Part shown: one piece after another, positions 25,000 to 37,995 of the stretch
Position numbering within the stretch: the first letter of the stretch is position 1
Layout of the letters: every line of letters starts with the position of its first letter
Source of the DNA: Ampelomyces quisqualis
Lineage: Eukaryota > Ascomycota > Dothideomycetes > Pleosporales > Phaeosphaeriaceae
Assembly: GCA_018398575.1 (NCBI GenBank)
Contig: JAGTXZ010000002.1
Location: 1,800,501-1,864,500 of the forward strand
Direction of reading: 5' to 3'
DNA length: 64,000 nucleotides
Notes under the pieces: generated by a model
Told to the model about the DNA's origin: nothing
What the model saw: only the letters and a program-made list of their open reading frames with translations
The model's database searches: none
Translations under genes and position numbers: made by a program

Positions 25000-26480
25000 A
25001 GGTAAGTTCTCTTAGGCGCTTTTGTTTCTTGTATAATATACCTTCTAGTTAGGTTGCTCTTGTGCATCTTTAAACTTATCTACTTCTATAGTTTTAATCT
25101 AGCGTACACAAGGCTTTGTGCAATTACTAGAGTAGTGTTCTAGCTTACTACAATTATAATAACTACTAGAGGTCTTCTGTTAATTAGGTTTAGGGGTTTT
25201 AGTAGGAAGACGCACTGTTATTAATTAATAGGCTAGCGCAGGGTATGTTAGAGCGCTAGAGGTAGTTATCTAATTTAGCTCTAAGTTAGCTTATAGGGCC
25301 TGCCTGATTAGCAATTTAGTAGTAACTAGTAACATACTTAGGTTAAGATTGTTCTTCTGCTCTATATTATAGGCAGTAAGGTGTTCTACTATCTGATTAA
25401 ATAAGTTCTTTTATTAGTGCCTGAATTTTAGGTTAGAGACTTATAGTCCTAGGGTAACTTTTGTCTACAAATAGTAAAACTACTCTAAAGGGGGTACTTA
25501 TCCCTTAACTACAGAACTTAGAAATCTAGCTTTAAACAGGGGGAACGTTTCCTTTTTGTTTATCTGCAATTAATTAAAGGCTGTACAGCTCTTAGCTACC
25601 TTGTTGCCTGTAATAAAATAGGACTTAAGTAGCTTAATTATTTGCTTAGCGTTCTAGAATTGCTCTTAATTAGTATCTGATAAATATTAAGGCTTAAGAT
25701 AGCCCTTAGCTAATCCTGTAGTATAGCCTTATACTAGGGCTATGCGTTGCCTTTTAGTCTAATAGTAATCTAAGTTGATTTTAAGTTAATCTTAGATAGA
25801 GGCCTGCTATTAACAGAAGGTAAGATCTTTCTTATTGCTAAGATTGTTAATATTAGGCGTCTTCTCTAATTGTTAGGTTTAGTGCAAACTTCTATAGCAA
25901 TATAAGCGTTCTAATGCAGAGCTGTTAGATAAATAGCAGGGTGCAGAATTATTCTAAGGGGTTTTAGTAGTAGGTAGGAGCTTGTCTGGTCCTACTAAAA
26001 GAGTTGGTCCTTTCTTAAGAGAATTAATTTCTGCTAACGCCTGTTTTAGTTCTTGTTGTAATTAATTAACCTCTATTTGCGCAGGAGTTAGATTTAGTGC
26101 AGCTTTAGGCTAAAGAGTATCCTTAGATTTCTTAGTGTCTAACTTTTTTGCTTTAGCACTCTGTTGCTAGGTTGTAACAGTTAATACAGAGTCTCCTTAG
26201 GATCCTCTAGGTGTTGTTGCTAGTGTAGCTTTTACGGGAGTTATTATTGTTGCCTCTAATACTCCTAGGTTATTAATAGTCTCTAAGTCTCTATCCTAGC
26301 GCTAAACGCGACTTTTACTAAAGTAATCCTAACTGTTGTTAATAGGAAGTTCTAAACCTAAAGGCTTTAGCTGTTAGGAGATCTAAGGGATCCTAACTGT
26401 GTTTGATAGATTTAAGGTTGCAAACAGATCTAATTTAAATAGGGTTCTAGACGTTTTAACGCAATCTTTTTAAAAGTAAA
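25000..26480 (-). pseudogene. Chromodomain Gypsy gag, element copy 1
   Basis: Capsid-type product upstream of pol on the minus strand. The recognisable part is a CCHC zinc knuckle at 25120-25161 in which the first Cys has become Tyr; the other three ligands remain. In copies 2 and 3 all four are present (45501-45542 and 43395-43436). The rest is a helical, Gln/Glu-rich region that I place by position. Broken by many TAG/TAA codons. Confidence 0.75.
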
Positions 26481-26531
26481 TAGTGATATTATCTAAATGC
26501 TATTACTAGCAGAACAAAGTTTTTCTTGTAA

Positions 26532-26831
26532 TATAGCGACGCAGGTAGGTATAGCTATTGGAATTGAATTAGATACGTATTAGAGGCATATAGGAGTGCG
26601 TATTGTATTAGAGATTCTAGATTAGCTATACACCTATAGGTCTTGTATAGAAGAATAAGAGAAACTTGTCTTCTATCTAATGCTATAGGCTTATATTTAT
26701 AGTAGGCGTAGGAGTTAAGTTAGAGCGCTATTAGAGCGCTATTAGTCCTAATCTACTAGCCTTCTACATAATCTGTTATTAAGCCTTTATAAGGTATTAG
26801 ATGTAACATGTATTTGCATGTGCTTGTTACA
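26532..26831 (-). repeat. 5' LTR of chromodomain element 1
   Basis: 300 bp, ends GCTTGTTACA, followed by the target duplication ACGCC. The putative self-primer site AAGTTTTTCTTGT lies just outside it at 26517-26529, with one C-to-T change from the form in copies 2 and 3. Confidence 0.95.
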
Positions 26832-26836
26832 ACGCC

Positions 26837-27650
26837 TGTTACTAGTCTTACCTATAGTATATATAGTACACTATTTTACCTGCTTCTATTTGTACTAAGC
26901 CTAGCTACCTTAGTATAGGTTGTATACTAGGCTGCTAGAGCTACTAGTCTATTTTTTTTATACTTTTAAACCTTATACGTATCTACTTACAGTTATACTT
27001 ACCTTTTTATACGTTTAGGTTCTACTATATATATTCTAAACGCGTAGTAACTTACTTATTCTAGGGTATTAATATTTTCTAGCACAAAGATTATTATTAA
27101 TATTAATCTCTATTAAGCTATGTTAGCTAGCCTAACTAACCTAGTTGTTAATAAGTAAGCACTAGTGCAATTACGTAACAGTTGTTAGTGTAATAAGAAA
27201 TATAAAAGAAAAGAAAAATATTAGTTATTACGCCTATAACTGTTAGCATAGTTTTGTATATAGGTTAGGTAACTATTGGCTATAGTAGACTTTAGTAGAC
27301 TATAGTAGATAACAGACTGTACTATATAAAATAGATACTGCTAGTAACTACTCTAATACTACGTAACTAATATTAATACTGTTTTTGCACACTTAGTCTT
27401 CTTATATCTAAACTATAGAGTTGTGTACAAATAAATTAGTAATAGATTGTATGTGCATACTGTGTAGCTTTTACACTAAGACGTACGCAGGACTTGTTAA
27501 ACATAGTGCTTAATACTAGACGCGTTGCTACCTGCTATCTAACAATACGCTAGTTATAACTCCTAATACTATAATATAATAGTACAGCTCTAATAGCTGT
27601 AACGTAATAGATGCTACTATAGATAACGCAGTACCTGTTTTATATAGTAA
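26837..27650. other. Right flank of element 1; no gene recognised
   Basis: AT-rich sequence with GTAGACT-type short repeats near 27285-27315. It may include the left end of the transposase-bearing element that follows, but I found no inverted repeat to prove it. Confidence 0.5.
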
Positions 27651-27659
27651 CACCTTATG

Positions 27660-29700
27660 TAAACGCAACTACACTCTAGCTAAATATAAGGCAAGAGAGT
27701 AGATAGGCCTAATGTTAGCGTTTATACAAGGATAAGATAAGCTGTTTAAGACAGCAAGTAGACAGCACGCTAGTAAACTAGTTAGTTTAGAATTAGCAGA
27801 CGCAAAGTAGTAGTTTACACGCAGCTAAATAGCGCACGCGTGCTAACACTAATAGGAATAATATAGTAGAGCCCTTTAGTTTACTTTTTGCACTAGTGTT
27901 TATATTGTAGCTGCAAAGGATAAAATGCATATTAGGTAACATTAATAGCCTTTTTACTAATATATAGCTATATAAGCTATATTTACAGCTACAGTTCTAA
28001 TTAGAGCGCTAATAGCAATAAGCTATACTAAACATTTAATCTAGGCTATAAGACAACGTATAGATACATAAAGACGTTGCAATTTTATCTAGGTTATTAA
28101 ACCTCTAACCTAACTAACATATATTTATATACTAGGATATTATGTTATAGATTGCCTAGACAGAAGCTAACTAGTAACTGCAGCACTTAAAGAGGCTGCT
28201 AAATACAGCATATAACTAGAGTGTACTAACTAACAGACGTAATAGTGTTACCTAACTATTTATATAATTCTAGCTAACTATAAAGAGTAAGTACTACTAA
28301 CAGGTATAAAAAAAAACAGATACTATACTTAATGTATAGTACTACTAGATAAATAAGAGAACTTATGCAACAAATATCTGTAGTAAACAAAAGAGTATCT
28401 ACGCTTGTAACAGAGTTATTGTCTTAATAAAGGATATAAGAATTACGTTTATCTAGTAAAGTGCTTTGGCTAGAATTACTATAACTTTAATATATATAAG
28501 TTATTAGCTATAGATATATTACATCTACTACTTAAGAGGTTAGTTATAAAGATATTAGAGTTTACAGAAGACATACTAATAGATATATACTTTAGACAAA
28601 AGAAGAGCTAGAATAGTGCTGCAGTTCTAGTAGTAAAAGATAACAGCTGTGCCTAGTTAAATAAAAGGTTCTGCTAAGTTAAGTATAACACTAGACTAAA
28701 ACAGTTTAATAACAAGAGAGCTTTTATACAAGTGTTATAGTAGACTAGCGCAGAACAAAAAGTAGTAATTTACTAATTTATAGTAGTAGTGTCTTTTCTG
28801 CTAGCAACTAAGGCACTGTACGTGTTATATTTTATCTAGGCTGCGTGCAATCTGCTAGTTCTATTATAATATAAGAGTTATAACAAAAATACATTAGAGT
28901 ATATATTGTTAGCTATTAAATAGATAGATATTCTATAAGATAAGTTTTAACCTTTTAGACAGACGCAAGAAGAAGAAAAGGATTTTAACTACTCTAAATA
29001 GCACGCGCTAACCTATATTATTAACAATATCTATATATATAGAGCCCTTAATAGTATATATACTAGAATAAATAGTAAGGCCTACTATATTATAATAGTA
29101 AAACAATTCTACCTAATAATAAACAAGAGAGATTTTCTTGCGCAGATCTGCCTTTACAACTCTAGACAGCTTATACTTATAGTGTTTAAACATAAGATAG
29201 TTATAGACTAAAGTTAATAGTACACTACTACTAACTAGTGTAAGCACACTTTTACTACAAGTGTGTTAACAGTAATACTATTTAGACAACTTAGATAGCC
29301 TATACTAGGCATATTACTAAATTCTATTATACTACCTCTTAGTAAAGTTACTGCATATATTACGTTGCTAGACTTTATACATACTACTGTAGTATTTGTC
29401 TAACACTACTATTAGAAGGTAATTAGCTACCTTATTACTCTATATAACAAAGATAGATAAAACTCTAACTCTTACTAGGTAAATAGAATAAATATAAAAA
29501 TACACTCTTCTATAAGATGCTTAAGGCTATTAAGTAAATATTACAATAACTCTAAATATTACAAAGAAGATATAGTGCAATACGCGCCTAACTAGTATAA
29601 GACTAGAAAATAGCGCAAAGATTATATGTAGGTACAAGAGTTTAAATATAAGAACTATACGCAACTGTCTTAGACTGTTACAAACAGTAAAGCTACAGCT
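27660..29700 (+). pseudogene. Plavaka/KDZ-like DNA transposase (RIP-degraded)
   Basis: One reading phase stays coherent from about 28020 to 29650, over 500 codons, broken only by TAA/TAG. It reads like the large fungal transposases of the Plavaka/KDZ group: E-Q-V-L-L-T-G-I with a following Cys-containing segment (28270-28330), K-C-F-G then Y-Y-N-F (28450-28495), D-I-L-H-L-L-L-K at 28513-28536 (family D-I-L/M-H-Q-L-x-K-G), L-K-Q-F-N-N and a Thr/Gln-rich strand near 28690-28760, an R-A-A-type helix, and a K-x-H-A-L-T motif at 28996-29013 where the family has K-F/W-H-x-L-x-H-Y. Family assignment is from remembered motifs, so moderate confidence. Left boundary uncertain; no terminal inverted repeats found. 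Confidence 0.55.
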
Positions 29701-31192
29701 TAGGTGTACTTAATACTTATATTTATTAATAACAAATACTAAGATAAGAACAAAAAGAAATATAAGTATATAAGTGCCTTCTGCAAAGTTATAGCGTTTA
29801 ATAACAATAGCTAAATTAATTATACAACAAGAATACTAAGCGTATGCTGCTGTATATATAGTATAAAGACTAAGTAACGTATACTACAAGCATTTAATGT
29901 ATATAACATAACAACTATTATTTACTCTATGCACCTAGTACTAAAGAATATACCTACACTTAACAATAAGGTCTTTTTTTTATACTATGTAAAAAATTAC
30001 ATTAATTAAGACAAATATAATAGACTATATTCTTTTACGTTTAATTAAGACTAGACACGTATAGTGCAGAATTATAAACAGAAGTAAATGTAGCAAGACA
30101 GCTAGTATATAGTATTAGACATAGTAAATGTAATTATATATTTAATAATAGCTCTACTGTTACTTTAATATACTTAATAGAACACAAACCTACTAAAATA
30201 ACAGGCGCTATAACACAGAACTGTAGCGCAAGGCTACTAACAAAACCTCCTTACTATACACTATATACTACTATAAACATATAATACTAGTAACTCTTAT
30301 CTACGTACGTAGGTATTATAGAAATATTACAATAGTTACTTAGAATTGCTAGTTAGTGTAGACAGAAGGATAGCACTACTGCAGTAACACTAGATATAAT
30401 TATTAAAAGACAGCATATATAATATAATGCAACTAACAGTAGACAAATATAACTTAATATACTCTAACATAAAGTAAGAGATAAGAAGGCAGAAGATGCT
30501 AGGCTGTTTCCTACAAACAACTATAGTAAAAGAACACTTATAGCAAATTACAGGAGTAATTGCATTATAATAGAATAAACTACTATAAAACGTAGCTAAT
30601 AGTTACCTTATCTAGATAATTATACACTTTGCTGTCTAATATAACTATAACGCAGCCTAATAGATGCGCTTATAACAGAATAAAACTAAACTAAATAATA
30701 GTTAAGAGCAAGCTTTGCTAGATAGAAACCTGCGTAAAAAGATAATAGAAATAGTTAACAAAGAGTTAAGTATAACACAAATTACTCTTAACATAATAAC
30801 TATATTAGTATTAAACGCAACTAGAAACAAGCACACTCTTATTAAAATAAACTAGCTGTTATATGCACACTACAACCTACTAGTAATAGATAAGTATATT
30901 AATAACCTTAATTACAATTTGTTTATATAGATATTAGAGTATAAATTAGGCTTTAAAAGTAAATGCAATAGTATATACTACTATACAAAGAAAAGAGATA
31001 GGTAGGCGCAAATGTAGATATCTATAAAGGCACACTAGTACAGTACATTACAAGAGATAGTTATATTAAAGATATACTAGGCGTTATTTATAATTAAACT
31101 ACAAACATAACTAGCATAGTAGTATACTAGATCTGTAACAACAACTTACTAGGTAAATAGTTTTCTGCGTACAGAGCTACAGAATTGCTTAT
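29701..31192. other. Degenerate DNA after the transposase
   Basis: The + strand phase of the transposase can be followed with gaps to about 30150 and may include its C-terminus. Beyond that nothing is recognised up to the tandem array. Confidence 0.45.
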
Positions 31193-31645
31193 ATTGCGCG
31201 CACAACTATTTATACTAATAGTAGACAACTATTGTATATGCTAACATTTAGTTAAGAATAGAGAAATAGAAAGGTACCTAATTGCCTGTATTGCGCGCAC
31301 TACTATTTGTGCTAATAGTAGACAACTATTATATACGCTAACAATTAGTTAAGGATAGAAAAGTACCTAATTACCTGTATTGCGCGCACTACTATTTATG
31401 CTAACAGTAGACAACTATTGTGTACGCTAACAATTAGTTAAGAATAGAAAGGCACCTAATTGCCTGTATTGCGCGCATAACAATTTGTGCTAACAGTAGA
31501 TAACTATTATATATACTAATAATTAGTTAAGGACAAAAGAGCACCTAATTACCTGTATTGCGGGTATAACTATTTATACTAACAGTAGATAACTATTGTG
31601 TACGCTAGCACGCAGTTAAGAATAAGAAGCTATCTAATTAAATAG
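31193..31645. repeat. 89-bp tandem array, five copies
   Basis: Units begin with ATTGCGCGC(A/T) at 31193, 31290, 31379, 31468 and 31557 (spacing 97, then 89, 89, 89). Each holds an ACTATTT...AGTAGACAACTATT dyad, a CTAACAATTAGTTAAG dyad and an ACCTAATTGCCTGT end. Differences between units are nearly all transitions, with one about 8-bp length change in the first unit. The array sits about 1.5 kb downstream of the Plavaka-like frame, where a subterminal repeat of such an element would be expected. Confidence 0.9.
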
Positions 31646-33271
31646 CTTAACTACTATACTCTAGCAGAATTTAAGGCAATATTAGACTATATATGTTACA
31701 AAAACTCTACTTATACTTGTAAAGTAAAAACTCTGTTGCGCTACATATATTGCTTACTTCTGCTACTCTTACTAATAGTTCTTTAATATTTAAAGTGCAA
31801 GCGCTTACTCTATATACTCTATACTAAGTAGTAAATTTAAGTAATATTAGCAGTACACTATGTCTCTATCTAACAAGCGCTAAAACAAGCGCTAATAGAC
31901 AATAGTGCAAAGGTTAAGCTTCTAAGAGATATAACTCTAGAACTAATATACTAAAAACTAAGATGCTGCAGAAACTAAAAACTATCTAGACTCTAACGCT
32001 ACTATTCTTAAGCCTTAACTCTAGTGTTAAAACAGACGTATAACTAACTACTACACTAGCCTAACTAAAAAGTTACCTAATAAGATAGCCTAGAGATTAA
32101 ATACTATATACTTCTAGATCTGCAGCTTTACTTACTTGTTAACAAAAGAAATCTAGACGTAGTAGTAGCATAAGCACAACAAGCTAACACAAACTAAAAA
32201 CCTATAGAACTAATATATAGAAAATATTAGTAGTTAAAAGAGAACTACTATTAGACTTAAGGCTGTTATATTAAAGAAAGATGCTTTACTATACATAAAC
32301 AAGTAGTTCTAACTATTACAGAGTTGCAACTCTTCTTATCTAGTGCAGACCTATTTAAGTTACTACTATAGAGGAAAGAAATACGCTAGGTAAAGAAAAG
32401 TATGTTACTAGAAAACAAGACTACACTAGAGAAGGTAAGAGTTATTCTAGTAACGTAAGTACTTACTAATAATAGAAATACGCTATATAGTATAGTAATA
32501 ACACTATAGCTTAATACACGTAGGTACGTATACGCCTAAATACTACTAGACGCTTAGACAAAAGTATAGAATACTCTACTATTATTAGTTTAATTGCACA
32601 TTAGCTTAACACTATATAAAGAAGCTGCCTGCTATATAGGTACTGTTGCAGCCTACTAAGGACAGTAGCTAATAGTAGGCGCCTAGATGCTAGACATATA
32701 CAGTAACTTATAGACCTACATAATAAGGTAAGAATAACTAGAAATTACTAGTGCTTACACATTAAACTACCTAGACAGATAGGTTCTTAAGCCTAGCAAA
32801 CTACTTAAAGACTTTGTTTACCTACTATAAGACCTAAAGAACGCAATTACACCTCTAAAACAGCTATACTAGCTAACTAAAGACAGCCTAAATCTACTAG
32901 ATTTCTAAACCCTAGTCTTGCAGCAGTAATAGTATAGTTATTCTATAATAACAAGAAATAAGGCATTGCTGTAATAACTAGGAATTAAGAGAAGTTTAAT
33001 AAACTAAGTACAAATATAGTAGCACTAATAGGCTTAGTTATATTTAACGTAATAAGGGAATTTAATAACAATAGTACTAGGAAAACTAAACTCTTCTATA
33101 GACACAATATAGAGAGTATATTGCAAGTTCTACACATAGTATTAGCTAATAGAAAGCAGACTACTTTAATGCTATTTGCAAAAAATAGAAGAACCTAGAA
33201 AGTATTTAATAGATTCTTATATAGAATAATATACAATAGGATAGTGCTGTACACATAAACTAACAAGAGAA
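31646..33271. other. Target DNA left of element 2; weak + strand frames
   Basis: Several + strand stretches read as helical, Gln/Leu/Lys-rich protein with RIP-type stops (about 32150-32350 and 32690-33180). No family recognised. The last frame before the insertion (about 33150-33276) may read across the empty site into DNA now at 47216 onward, so this and the 47-48 kb segment were once one sequence. Confidence 0.45.
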
Positions 33272-33276
33272 TAACA

Positions 33277-33576
33277 TGTAACAACGCAGGTAGGTATAGC
33301 TATTAGGATTGACTTGGATACGTATTAGAGGCATATAGAAGTGCGTGTTGTATCAGAGATTCTAGATTAGCTATATACCTATAGGTCTTATACAGAAGGA
33401 CAAGAGAAACTTGTCCTCTATCTAATGCTATAGGCTAATATTTATAGTAGGCGTAGGAGCTAAGTTAGAGCGCTATTAGAGCGCTATTAGTCCTAATCTT
33501 CTAGCCCTCTACATAATCTGTTACTAAGCCTTTATAAGGTATTAGATGTAACATATGTTTGCATGTGCTTGTTACA
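33277..33576 (-). repeat. 3' LTR of chromodomain element 2
   Basis: 300 bp, TGTAAC...GTTACA ends intact. Followed inward by TTACCTCCCTTCTTAAAA, the polypurine tract read on the other strand. Confidence 0.95.
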
Positions 33577-33898
33577 TTACCTCCCTTCTTAAAATTAATA
33601 GTTTCTATTAATTAGGTCTGTATTAGTGCGCTTTTAGATGCCTTCTAAAATTTTCTAAAGTCTTATTTACCTTAACTTTAAATTTCTAATAACGCGTTGT
33701 AGCTGTTTATTGTTGTTTTGCTTAGCGTAGCAGCGCGTTTGTTCTTCTAACTTTACCTAGAGTTTTTAGAGTATATATACAAGGCTAGCCCTTAGTATAC
33801 TACTTTTTTACACTCTTTTCCTACACGTTTGTATACCTATAGCTATCTAACTGCTATTCTAATTCAATTGCTAGCTAACTATTTTGCAGATACATATA

Positions 33899-34606
33899 AT
33901 GCCTATTCCTGTCTCTTCTAAGGCTTATTTCCTAGCCTATTAGGTTATTTGCCTATAGGCTGCAAGGGCTTTTGCCTGCAGCTAGTTTAATATTAAGTTT
34001 AGATTCTATTTAAACATCTCTAAGAAGTGTGCATACTGCACGCTCTTAAATAAAAAGTATTACCTAGTTTTCTTATATGTAGGCTAAGAGTATAATAGCC
34101 TCTCTAAGGCTCTTAACTGCAGGTTTACTGCCCTAGGTAAAGACAAGTCTAATAAGGTTGTATTAGAGCAAGAGGTTGCTATTAAGAACGCAGTGTTTTA
34201 GTTAGCTGCTATAGTGCAAGTAAGTACTGCATAAGTAGCTAACTTAAATAACGCTAACTTATTAGTTAGCGCTTATTACTAGAGAGAGGAGCTAGCTAGA
34301 GAGGTTAGAGAGATAGCTAAGGAGGTTAGGGCGCTTAAGAAGAGCACAGCTAGGTTAACTAGTGTAGTTACCTAGCTAGTAGATATAATAATAGTATTAA
34401 GAGCTAAATAGTTAGTAAAGCAAGAGAAGGCGCAAAAGGCAGCGCAGAAGGCTAGTACTTGCAGCAAGTAGGGCTAGAACAGAAGATAACTAGGTAGTGC
34501 GTTAGTGTCTGTACCTAGAGATTTAGACAATTAAGAACGTTCTACTAGTAGCAGTAACAGTCTGCTGTTAGATCTAATAGAAGAGTAAGACTCCTATTAT
34601 TAATAG
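33899..34606 (+). pseudogene. Antisense Cys/coiled-coil frame, element copy 2
   Basis: Same length (708 bp) and position as in copies 1 and 3, with the ATG kept at 33899-33901. The first Cys codons and the coiled-coil region are readable. A Glu-to-Asn change and a Val substitution near 34190 and several extra TAG/TAA codons mark heavier RIP. The frame ends at the same TAA-TAG pair as copy 3. Function unknown; see 38618-39325 for the fuller description. Confidence 0.6.
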
Positions 34607-34609
34607 CTG

Positions 34610-37600
34610 TTACCTACTAGTGTAGTAGTTGCAATATTAAGTTTAATTTTCCTAACATAATTATCTTGCAATACTGTAAAATCTTTAACTTCTTTTTTCT
34701 ATGCTGTAATCTACTTAGCTAATGCTTGTAAGAGTTTTAGCTATTTTAGATAGCGTTTGTAAAACGCTTGCAACATATATAAAGCGCCTATAAAGTTTAA
34801 AGCATTATACTAGGTAAGGTTAAGATTATAGCCTACTTATTTTACGTAATACTTTAGGATAGAGTAGTATAGCTTGCTAGCTAGGATCTCTTCTACTTTC
34901 TACTCTTTAACGCCTTAAATTAGGATGCTAGATAAGTTTAAGCTTAGCTAACTAGGCAGAGGGTTATTAGAGTCCTTGTAGAGGACGTCTAGAGCAAACA
35001 CGTTATAGATCTTAGAACCTTTAGGTAGCTTTAGTTAGAATAAATAGCTAACTTGTTCTAGAACTTTAAAAGAGCCTTTCTACAATTTAGTAAGTTTGCA
35101 GCTTAGGCAGGTAACAGATAGGTTTTAGGTTAAGAGGTAAACCTTGTTACCTACTACCTAATTAACAGGTTAACAATTTTTATTTACCTTAGTAGCTATC
35201 TGTTACTGCGCCTTTTCTATATTGTCTTTAGCTGTGCGCTAGGCTTTATGCATGCAGGTAGCTAAGGTTAAGGCATCCTTAACGTTTATATCTTTGTGTT
35301 TTAAGAAGAATAATGCCTAATTCTAGCTCTGTTTGCTTTTAGGCGTATAGCCAAATTAGTATACCTATTAGATAAACAAGTAAGCTATTTCTTAAGCGTT
35401 AATTATTTTGTAGCAAGGAATAGAAACAGCTTGCTTAGATAGACAATTAATAACTACTATAATCTAATTATAGCTATAACAGTCTTTTAGAATAGTCTTA
35501 AAATCTATACACAGATGCTGTATAGGCTAATTAGAAATTAGTAACAAATAAAGGAAACCTTAGGATTAGAGCTGTCTTAGATAGAATCTTTAACAGGTAA
35601 CGCAGTTTTGTACATAGCGTTTGCATATAGCCTCTATACCTTTCTAATAATATTGCTAAGCTAAGAGCTAATACGTCTTTATAGCGCTTAAGTAGGCAGT
35701 AGATACCTAATTATAAGCCTCTCTAATTAGTTAGGTGCACAAGAGAGAATCTCTAGGTACATAAAGGTGTAAGTAATAAAGCAGTAGTTTTTCTTAGACA
35801 TAATATAGCTGTAGTAGCGTAAAGCGTTCTTCTTTAAATAAGTAGTAATTCTCTGCTAGTAGAGCTTTAATTAGTTCTAAAGAGTTAATATTTAAGGAGG
35901 CACTAATAGAGCAAACTAAAATAGCTAATACATTAATCTCTAGCTAATTACAGACGTAGTTCTAAGCTAGTTTAGAGTTAACCTAGGGGTTTAGGCGTTT
36001 AGGTCCTAGAAGTACATAAGATCTGTTGTCTTGTTAGGCAGCCTTAACCTTGCTAACGTTCTGTTCCCTTTAGCTTAGGATATTAGCTTACTTGTTAAGC
36101 TTGCCAGGCGTGTACTTAATAAAGAAATTAAAAGAGGTAATAATCTCTGCCTATTATGCTTAACATGCATTAAGAACCTTAGTAGTTATAAAGTATTCTA
36201 AGAAGCAGTAATCTAAATACACTTAGATTTAGCTCTGTATAGAGGTAGGTTTAGCTCTCTACTTCTTAAATACTTTTAGGATAGCAAAAAGTTCTTTGTT
36301 ATATATTTCTTAATTAAGCTTAGCTCTAGATAGGGCGTAACTATAGAACACTACAGGATACTACTTGTTATTAGAGTGCTTCTAAGAGAGTACTCCTGCT
36401 ATTACTCTATCTAACGCGTTAGTTTCTAATTTTGTGTTGTACTTAAGATAAAAATAAGATAGCGTAGAAATTGCTAAGAGTAAGGCTTTAATCTAATCAA
36501 AAGCCTATTAGCAGTTTCTAGTCTATTTAAACAGTGTAGCAGAACTTTAAAGCTTTATAATTAGTTTAGCTACACAGAAGAAATCCTTAATAAATTGTTA
36601 ATAGAAACTAGTAAACCTAAGAAATAACTTAACGCTAGTAATTGTAGTAGGTTTAGCCTAGTTTTAGAGTACTTCTACCTTATTAGAGTTAACTTTAGTG
36701 CTCTAGTTTGTTAAAACGTAACCTAGATACCTTGTGCAAGTTACATAGAATTTACTCTTCTAGATATCTACTTAGAGTCCTGCAGTACGTAGGCGCTCTA
36801 GAACCTTTTAGACGTGTTCCTAATGTGCGTTTATATCCTTAGAGTAGATTAGAATATTATTAAGATACATAATGTAGAAATTGTTAAGATAATTAATTAG
36901 TATATTGTTTATGTAGCGCTAATACATCGCTAGTTTATTGCATAAGCTAAAAGAGAGCACCTTACACTTATAAGTACTGCAATAGGTCTAGAAAGTAGTA
37001 TACTCTTTAGAATTAGGATCTATACAAATTTTGTTAAAGGCAGCCCTAATGTAAAACTTAGTAAAGATCTTAGCTTTAGAGGGACGTAATAGTAGCTTAT
37101 TAATGCAAGAGATTAAATAGATGTCTTTGCGCGTAACAGCGTTAATCTTCTAGTAGTCTATATAGATATGTATATCTCTATTTAGTTTGCGTACACAAAG
37201 GATAAGTAAAGTAAAAGAACTTTAGCTAGCCTTAATAAAACTCTTCTAAAGGTGTTTTTAGACGTAGGCCTTAGTAGCTTTAAGCTTCTCTTAATTTTGC
37301 TTGTACAGGAGACTAAACGCATTTAGTAATAGTTCTTTAAGAATAATCTTGTAATTGTGCAGACAATAAGAAGGTAATTAATTAGCTGCTAACTTGCTAA
37401 ATATATCCTAATACTAGAAGTAGCAGGTAGGTAATTACTTATCTAATTAGCATTAATTGTCTGCGTTGTCCTTAGAGGCAAGAATCCTGTTAATTTTATA
37501 AAGACTTGTTGTAAAAAACTTGTTCTGTAGCTTCTTTATAATAAAGTAGAATGCATTAGTAGAAATAAGAGCTATACAGGTAGTTAGAGGAGATTTAGAC

Positions 37601-37990
37601 TCTAACTGGGGTTGCTTAGTTAAGGTATAAAGAATCTCTAAGAATTTTTAGGCTAATAGGAGCTTTAAGCATCTCTTAAGACAACAAATAGAAGAAGAAG
37701 AATAATAGTAAGAACTGTTTTAGATATAATAGTCTCCTTTCTCCTATAGAGCGTTGCGTTGCTATACATAAAGATAGATAGTAGCTAGCACTATAGCTTA
37801 ATGTAAAATAGTAGGAATAGAGAGTAAAGGATTGTATAAATAGGGGTACTTAGATAGCTAAATAAACTGTAACCTATCTGTGTCTAATTGAATCTTAAAT
37901 TGTCTTAACTATTAGAGGCTAAGTATATAATCCTAAGACCTAAGATTAAAGATTAGGAATAGATAGTTTAAAATCTTTTAGCTATTAATA
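34610..37990 (-). pseudogene. Chromodomain Gypsy pol, element copy 2 (with 281-bp deletion)
   Basis: Parallel to copy 1 pol: chromodomain near 34760-34910, linker near 35050-35240, RNase H and RT to about 37300. At about 35331, between AGCTCTG and TTTGCTTTTAGG, roughly 281 bp present in copies 1 and 3 (about 40051-40333 in copy 3) are missing, which removes part of the integrase region and disrupts the phase. The right side is cut at 37995 by the insertion of copy 3; the 5' part of the element continues at 45097. Confidence 0.85.
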
Positions 37991-37995
37991 TTTAA
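37991..37995. repeat. Target site duplication TTTAA (left) of element 3
   Basis: TTTAA here and at 45092-45096 flank the inner element exactly, and one copy of TTTAA is present at the same place in uninterrupted element 1. Confidence 0.95.

Larger units (their letters stand above)
19718..26831 (-). mobile_element. Chromodomain Gypsy element, copy 1 (complete, RIP-degraded)
   Basis: A full-length LTR retrotransposon of 7114 bp on the minus strand. Its 300-bp LTRs lie at 19718-20017 (3' LTR in element sense) and 26532-26831 (5' LTR), and the 5-bp target duplication ACGCC is seen on both sides (19713-19717 and 26832-26836). Gag, pol with RT, RNase H and integrase, and a C-terminal chromodomain run from right to left. 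An opposed frame lies between pol and the 3' LTR. RIP is deeper than in copy 3: YCR and YGR sites are almost gone, and the gag knuckle and RT active site are hit. Two LTR termini have lost the TG or CA ends by transitions (TATAGC at 26532, GTTATA at 20017). Confidence 0.95.
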
